This document shows, one piece after another, positions 58,754 through 64,000 of a stretch of 64,000 nt of DNA. The notes under the pieces are model-generated. The model had not been told where the DNA came from. It saw only the letters and a program-made list of their open reading frames with translations, and searched no databases. The position numbers and the translations under genes are program-made. The DNA is from Henningerozyma blattae CBS 6284. Its lineage: Eukaryota > Ascomycota > Saccharomycetes > Saccharomycetales > Saccharomycetaceae. Positions within the stretch are counted from its first letter, which is position 1, and each line of letters opens with the position of its first letter. Where the stretch lies: contig NC_020185.1 in the NCBI RefSeq assembly GCF_000315915.1, positions 1,550,001 through 1,614,000 on the forward strand, given 5' to 3'.

Positions 58754-60421
58754 TTAAAAAACAGGGAATTTATAAACATTAGTTTCTTCTTGAGGAGTTC
58801 CATCTAGGCTATAATTTACCTTCCATTTCAATTTTAAAGGTTTTGATTCATCTTCTATAATATTATTAATAATGGCAATCTGCTGAATTCCATCTTTTAA
58901 GAGTGGAGTTAAAGAATCATTAGTTTGTGGCTTTAAAGTCAATGCCAATCTTTTGGGTACGGCTAATAAGAAAGTTAAATTAGTAATATTTGAAGTGGAT
59001 AAGTTCGTAAATGTAAATTTTATTGAAAGTTGATTGGAGCTGTTTCTTTCTATTATATAATTAATCTTTAAGAATTTAGATTCATTTAAAATATTAGTGG
59101 GTTGAACTGGTGGAGAGGTATCCAGTGAAATTCTTTGATTTGTAGTTGCCGGAGTTAGTTTAATATCTTCGAAATCACCCAATAAATCTGCTAACAAGTC
59201 TTCTGAGTTGTTAGTTTTGGAATTATTTTTATCGGTATTTGTGATTGTATCAGTATTATTTGTAAATCCCATATCATCATCACCAAAATCTAATAAATTG
59301 ATTTCTTCTTGTTCTTCTCTTACAGGAGAAGGAGGTTGGTTACTATCATATGAAGTCTTGAAATCAGGGTTAGTATTACTCATATCGAATTCATCTAAAG
59401 GTATTAATTTTGGAGAATCTAATTGATCAATGACAATTGCCTTTGCATTTGATAAATCATTTAATTTTAAATAATCATACTTAGAAATCAATTTTCCAAT
59501 TTGAATATCAAACGGTTTAATTTGTTCAATCATTTCCTTCGAATCTTGTTCCTCGATCAATCTTTGTAATTTTGGTCTTGTTGATTTCATTTCTCCATAT
59601 AGTTCAATTAAAGTATCAAATTCCCAATCATCACGAGGTTGATTTAAAATATTATTAATCATATCATCGAATAATTCTATTTTTATCTTTAAATTCGATA
59701 ATTCATTAATAATTTCTTGTTGAGCATTTTTCAAATTATCTAATTTGAAACCGGCCATAACTTTCATTAATTTATTAGCCTTTCTTAAATCTTCAGGTTT
59801 TCCTGATCTAATTAATTCATCTAATTTTGCCCCCTGAGCAATTTCTTGTTCCTTAGCAATTTCACTTTGAGTCATTAAAGTCTTATTCGGAGTTAATACA
59901 GATAATTCTACTTCAGTGACAGTTGGGAAAGTATAACCTTTTGAATATAATAACGAATGCATATCTTGAATATTTAATAAATCATCTTTATAAGTGGTAT
60001 GCTTACATAAAGTCTGATACCATTCTTCTAAAGTCTTTAAAATGAAATGTTGAACTAAATTTAATTGAGAAGGTGGGAATTCAGGGAATTTTTGAACCAT
60101 TAGATTTAAAAAATCCTTTCTTGAAATTTGTAAATGAATTGGATAACCACAATTTTTAACTAAAACATCTAATAGAGATAACGCTAGGATTGCAGTCTGA
60201 TGATCTTGATTATTAATTAATTTGCCAATGGCCATGACCGCGTCTCTAGCATTAGCCCCCTGTTTGTCATTAATATAATCTGCTACATCTAAATTCAAAA
60301 CCAAATCTGGTTCAGGTAAAGAAGAACGACAAGCTTTAACGATTTTTCTTAACAAAGGACTTTTCGAAGAATGATGATGATGACGACGACGAGGAGGGTT
60401 ATCTGAAAGACTGATTGACAT
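58754..60421 (-). CDS. GGA1: GGA clathrin adaptor (Gga1/Gga2)
   Basis: This Arf-binding monomeric clathrin adaptor sorts cargo from the trans-Golgi to endosomes. The protein has 555 residues (Gga1 557, Gga2 585). In order: a VHS domain at about 20-165 (SLLDVLVKNCGYPIH); a GAT domain at about 185-330; a hinge with clathrin-box-like INLLDFGDD near 375 and LLADLLGDF; and a gamma-ear domain at about 430-555, ending VYKFPVF. GGA1 (YDR358W) is the syntenic gene; its ohnolog GGA2 (YHR108W) cannot be excluded by sequence alone. Confidence 0.94.
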   Translation of the reverse strand: MSISLSDNPPRRRHHHHSSKSPLLRKIVKACRSSLPEPDLVLNLDVADYINDKQGANARDAVMAIGKLINNQDHQTAILALSLLDVLVKNCGYPIHLQISRKDFLNLMVQKFPEFPPSQLNLVQHFILKTLEEWYQTLCKHTTYKDDLLNIQDMHSLLYSKGYTFPTVTEVELSVLTPNKTLMTQSEIAKEQEIAQGAKLDELIRSGKPEDLRKANKLMKVMAGFKLDNLKNAQQEIINELSNLKIKIELFDDMINNILNQPRDDWEFDTLIELYGEMKSTRPKLQRLIEEQDSKEMIEQIKPFDIQIGKLISKYDYLKLNDLSNAKAIVIDQLDSPKLIPLDEFDMSNTNPDFKTSYDSNQPPSPVREEQEEINLLDFGDDDMGFTNNTDTITNTDKNNSKTNNSEDLLADLLGDFEDIKLTPATTNQRISLDTSPPVQPTNILNESKFLKINYIIERNSSNQLSIKFTFTNLSTSNITNLTFLLAVPKRLALTLKPQTNDSLTPLLKDGIQQIAIINNIIEDESKPLKLKWKVNYSLDGTPQEETNVYKFPVF

Positions 60422-60863
60422 TAGTGTAAAAAATTAGCTGTGCTGGAGTGATAAAAGCTATATAAACTTGACGATTTTATATAATCAAATAAAGCAATTT
60501 AAATAAATTAAAAAAAAATACGGAGCTATAATAAACTTGAAGTAAATTAATATAATTTAAATAATTTAATATTGTTAATAGTTTTGTATTAATCTTTGAA
60601 GCAATGTGAAAAATTGATGGAAACGGGAAACTTTGTAGGAAACTCGGGTGGAATTTTCCACCCCTAAAAGTTTCGAAAGCGGGGCCATTCTGATAAAGGG
60701 ATAGCGCCGGGTTGAAAATTAATTACTAGAAATGATTTTAGTATATGGATATAGTTTTTATAATATACAAAATGCAATATAATACAATATACAAGGGTAC
60801 AAAGTTTATAAAATGCAGGGATGTGATGGGAAGTGATATTGTATGTGATTGTCTGTGTTTCTT
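60422..60863. other. GGA-TRP4 intergenic region
   Basis: This 442-bp gap lies between tandem minus-strand genes. It is AT-rich except for a GC-richer patch at about 60620-60715, which matches no gene I know. The open frames across it are extensions of the TRP4 antisense or chance. Confidence 0.5.
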
Positions 60864-62030
60864 TTACGACCGCGTTGAAGCAATGAAATGATCCAAAGTT
60901 TTCAATGCTAAACCTGAAGAAATACTTTCCCTCGCGACTTCTACACCTTTCATCCAATCTCTATGACCCATGGCCAAACAATACAACACAGAAGTGTTCA
61001 ATAGTATATAATCCTTTATAGCGTTATTTTTGGTGGAATCTAGTAAAGTTAGGTTGAAATCGTCGGAAAGTATTCCACGTAACACTGCGGCATTACCCTT
61101 GGGACCTAACGATGCACATTCCAAGAGTTCGTGAGTTTTCAAACCAAACATTTCAGGTTTAACATCGAATGTTTCTATTTGTTCCACACCAGGTTTTGAA
61201 TGCCAGATGGTAGTTTTACCAATGGGTGAAACTTCATCAAGACCTACATGACCCCAAACTACAAAAGTTTCACTATCTGGGTACATGATTTGAGCTGCCT
61301 TGGCGAATTCCAACCCTAAATCTCTGGAATAAACACCCAGGATTCTTTTATTGATATGATTTACTGGATGCAGTAGAGGGCCCAAGATATTGAAAATTGT
61401 AGGTATATTCATCAATTTTCTCAATTGTGCAACTAGTTTCATACCGTCATGGAATGCAGGAGCCAATAGGAACAAGAAATCGTTAGAATCCCAAATTTGA
61501 GGAACAAATTTGGAATCGACTAATAAAGGATTGGATAAACCTAATTGATTCATCATATCACCAGCACCTGAATTGGAAGTAGTGGCTTTACCACCGTGCT
61601 TACAGATTTTAATCCCTGGGATCCCAGAAGCTACAATGGCAGATGAAGTGGATACGTTAAACGTGTTTTGACCATCACCTCCTGTCCCCACGATATCTAA
61701 GATAACTTTTGAAGTGGTTGTGGTGGTGTTATTGCTGGGAGTTGGCAATTGTACTAAATGAGATTTAGTCAAGATAGCCTTTGCAGCAGATGCGATGTAT
61801 TGTGCTTTATGGTCCAAACCCGTGACGGCTAAGGAAGTTAAAAAAGTTGCGATTTTGATATATGAAACGTTGACGAGATCATTATCGATGGAATTTCCGG
61901 TCGTATTGGCAATGATTTGTAATTGATCCAAGATCAAAATCAATGCATCATGTAAGTCTGGTGGAGTCAAAGTGGGGGGTTTAACCAACAGTTTTTTCGT
62001 ATAATGAATAATCCTTGTATTAAACGTCAT
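60864..62030 (-). CDS. TRP4: Anthranilate phosphoribosyltransferase Trp4
   Basis: Trp4 transfers the phosphoribosyl group of PRPP to anthranilate, the second committed step of tryptophan synthesis. From the ATG at 62028-62030 the protein has 388 residues (S. cerevisiae 380), beginning MTFNTRIIHYTKKLL, which aligns with the family start. The frame extends nine codons further up, but only to a TTG, so I reject that start. The PRPP loop GTGGDGQNTFNVST is at about 115-128, and KHGGKATTSNSGAGD follows. WGHVGLDEVSPIG is also conserved. Place and strand fit YDR354W. A Gcn4-type TGAGTCA is 555 bp upstream. Confidence 0.96.
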   Translation of the reverse strand: MTFNTRIIHYTKKLLVKPPTLTPPDLHDALILILDQLQIIANTTGNSIDNDLVNVSYIKIATFLTSLAVTGLDHKAQYIASAAKAILTKSHLVQLPTPSNNTTTTTSKVILDIVGTGGDGQNTFNVSTSSAIVASGIPGIKICKHGGKATTSNSGAGDMMNQLGLSNPLLVDSKFVPQIWDSNDFLFLLAPAFHDGMKLVAQLRKLMNIPTIFNILGPLLHPVNHINKRILGVYSRDLGLEFAKAAQIMYPDSETFVVWGHVGLDEVSPIGKTTIWHSKPGVEQIETFDVKPEMFGLKTHELLECASLGPKGNAAVLRGILSDDFNLTLLDSTKNNAIKDYILLNTSVLYCLAMGHRDWMKGVEVARESISSGLALKTLDHFIASTRS

Positions 62031-62584
62031 TGTGATGAGCAATATGAGATGAAACAAAAAAAGAAAAAATAATAATATTAAAAAAAAAGGGAAAAAGAAA
62101 AGATAAAATGAGAATTAAAGAAGTAAAAGAGTAAAATGGCAAAATTAATAAAATATCAGATCAATTTAAACAATGCACGACACAATGCACTACACTTGAA
62201 ACGAAAGATGGTATGTGGTACAAAATATAGCGGTGGATAGGATATAGACAGACAGAAAATGTGATGCTGTAATATAGTTTACAATGGAATGACAAAAAAT
62301 GTTTGTATGTCTAAGTGCTATTTGCGATGGCGATTGCAATTGCGATTCTGTGTTTCAATGACAATGAAGAATAGCGATTTGATTTATTTTGAAACTTTTT
62401 ACAATTGAAATAAAGTATTCGTGATAAAGCAAAACAAATAAAAAATAAAATTGTTTTTAATGAAATTTTTAATAAGCAAAATTGAAGAAATATTATAGGC
62501 TCTGTCTTTCTCATCAAGTTTGTTCTCGCGGAGAAATTATCCAGTTCACTATATTTCGGACGCGGATTTTGCAGCCAGGCCAAA

Positions 62585-62591
62585 TGAGTCA
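62585..62591. promoter_or_regulatory. Gcn4-type site TGAGTCA upstream of TRP4
   Basis: A perfect Gcn4 core lies 555 bp before the TRP4 ATG. TRP4 is controlled by Gcn4 in S. cerevisiae. The distance is large for a yeast promoter, and I found no closer TGACTC/GAGTCA word, so the link to TRP4 is tentative. Confidence 0.45.
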
Positions 62592-62747
62592 CAACCTATG
62601 GCGGCAGAAATTTTAACTTTGGATATTGGGAAAACCAATGAAACTGTGAAAAAAATAAAAAAATAAAAAACCCAACATTTGTTTCACACACATAACCTCA
62701 CAGGATATCTCTGAAACGATACTCAAAAGACAGAAATAAATAAAAGA

Positions 62748-63350
62748 CACGTGCGTCAGCAAAATGATATACATCAAAAAAAAAGAAAATGGAAATATCA
62801 CGGCTCGTATGTGACGATTCAGTTACTAGCCGATCGGCTTACTATTCGGCCGAGTTGTTAAAAGCCTAAAACACGTGCAACGCAGGGCTGTGCAACGTAT
62901 CACGTGATCTTTTTTATTTATCTCTTTTGGAGTGTGCTAGACGAAGCTGAAGCTGTAGGATAGAGATGGGTGTTTGAATTCTTGGTTATTGTAGTGTACT
63001 GGACAAAACTCAAATACTTTGTATATCGGCCTGGCCACGTGACACCGTCACGTGACACCACCCGTGCACCGAACATATTCCACCCGTGCACCACGACGAA
63101 CATCCGTGCACCCTGCTTGCATTTGCATGTGACGCCTATGTGGATTTTTCTATTTTCAAACTCCGAAATCCGTGCACCCGGCCGGCCAGAAATGGCAAAA
63201 AAAGATAAAAATAATGAAAAATGAAAAATGAAAAAAAGAAAAGAAAAGAGAAAAAGGAATCCAAATATTTTTTAACACCGTCGGCTAACACCGCCCCGGA
63301 AAAAGAAACGCGCCAGTAATATGCCGTAGACCCCTCGTAACCCACACATT
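62748..63350 (+). promoter_or_regulatory. Clustered Rap1-type and CACGTG sites, likely strong promoter
   Basis: CACGTG occurs at 62748, 62872, 62901, 63036 and 63049. AYCCGTGCACC, close to the Rap1 consensus ACCCRNNCAYY, occurs at 63060, 63082, 63103 and 63169 (approximate starts), and a perfect core ACCCACACATT is at 63340-63350. T-rich DNA follows. This resembles a ribosomal-protein type promoter reading rightward; RPL31 in this window has the same two motif classes. Confidence 0.55.
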
Positions 63351-64000
63351 TCTTTTTTTATCTTTTCTTAAATTTTCATACTTTCTTTTTTCGGCCTTTT
63401 CTCGGATCGCTATCAGCCGACAGACAAGCTCCGAAGACTTTTTTTTTTTTTTTTTTTTTTCTATTGTTGGACCACCAAACCTTGTAGGTGTTTATTTTCG
63501 GCGCGTGTTAACAGACTAATAGACTACTAATTTATTATTGTTCGCATTTTTGTCTTGACCTCATTAGAATCGCATCTCATCTCATCTTATCTTGACTAGG
63601 TAATTACATGAATGAAATGAATACAAAAAATAATATTAAAACAAAAAATTACTCGACCGGAATCATACTCCTTTACTATCATAGTCCATTCATAGCCTAA
63701 ATCATTATCGGTGCGAATAACCTTAAATGATAATACAGGTCTTATTGGACGTAATCGTAATAGCTGTAGAACGGAATGTTAAGATGGTTCAGGTTATCTT
63801 ATTTATTATAACATTTTTTTCTTGCTTTTGATGTTTTCTTTATCTTTTGGATTGCTTTTGATCTAATGTTTTGTTTGCATTTTCACAAGCTCGTTTTTGA
63901 TTCGTATTAGTATATAATTCCATTTGGAATTTCATTTGTTGTAATTTTTTTTTTTTGATTTGATTTTTTTTCGTTATCTACTGTTGTACCTGAACTTTCA

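Larger units (their letters stand above)
62031..64000. other. Long right-end region upstream of TRP4
   Basis: No intact gene is seen in about 1.97 kb. It holds TGAGTCA (Gcn4) at 62585-62591, a GC-rich motif cluster at 62748-63350 and a run of 22 T at 63439-63460. Downstream, short frames starting at about 63608 and 63785 look meaningless. A gene read to the right may begin beyond the window, or an RNA gene may lie at 63.5-64 kb; I could not show either. Confidence 0.5.

Noticed and set aside
62031..62057. Upstream extension of TRP4 by nine codons
   Set aside because: It would start at TTG; the ATG at 62030 aligns with the family start.

Overview
The window is nuclear DNA of a budding yeast of the family Saccharomycetaceae. 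It is AT-rich with compact, nearly intron-free genes. Two genes have spliceosomal introns, each with a GTATGT donor and a TACTAAC branch site. Nearly every protein aligns end to end with a known Saccharomyces cerevisiae protein. I recognise 26 protein-coding genes and see no tRNA, rRNA, CRISPR array or intact transposon. Gene names rest on protein similarity and on my memory of S. cerevisiae gene order; no database search was possible.

Layout. Block 1 (about 1.7-20.1 kb) holds RXT3, RPL31, DUS4, BRE1, YET3, a BDF1/BDF2 gene, SKI2, CBS1, AFG2, COX9 and COX8. These belong to two S. cerevisiae regions, YDL067-YDL076 and YLR395-YLR406, interleaved in order with matching strands. Block 2 (about 20.4-62 kb) holds a YRA1-like gene, an AFI1-like gene, ARO10, SDH6, RGA1/RGA2, LSM6, ATP17, UBP2, VPS74, LEO1, PFY1, GCY1/YPR1, KEI1, RTC5, ESF1, TFC6, BCP1, GGA1/GGA2 and TRP4. 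These interleave YOR118-YOR129 with YDR354-YDR381. Many genes of both S. cerevisiae tracks are absent (for example ADE2, BCS1, XRS2, CDC40). The pattern fits a post-whole-genome-duplication species that lost a different set of duplicates from S. cerevisiae, as in the Vanderwaltozyma/Tetrapisispora lineage; the genus is a guess. The S. cerevisiae-relative breakpoint lies between COX8 and YRA1.

Functions are mixed housekeeping. Chromatin and transcription: RXT3, BRE1, BDF, LEO1, TFC6. RNA and ribosome biogenesis: RPL31, DUS4, SKI2, AFG2, YRA1-like, LSM6, ESF1, BCP1. Mitochondrial: CBS1, COX9, COX8, SDH6, ATP17. Secretory pathway: YET3, AFI1-like, VPS74, KEI1, GGA. Polarity and cytoskeleton: RGA, PFY1. 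Metabolism: ARO10, GCY1/YPR1, TRP4. BRE1 and LEO1 act in one pathway (H2B ubiquitination with the Paf1 complex), but they are not adjacent and I infer no operon-like logic.

What stands out: an apparent +1 frameshift near the start of LEO1; an intronless YRA1-like gene without the usual terminal motifs; a 29-bp tandem array whose last unit contains the BRE1 stop codon; a dense group of Rap1-type and CACGTG sites at 62.7-63.4 kb that looks like the promoter of a gene beyond the right edge; a GC-rich, alanine-rich YET3; and a poorly understood, possibly once-coding stretch at 340-1080. I found no clearly novel biological system.
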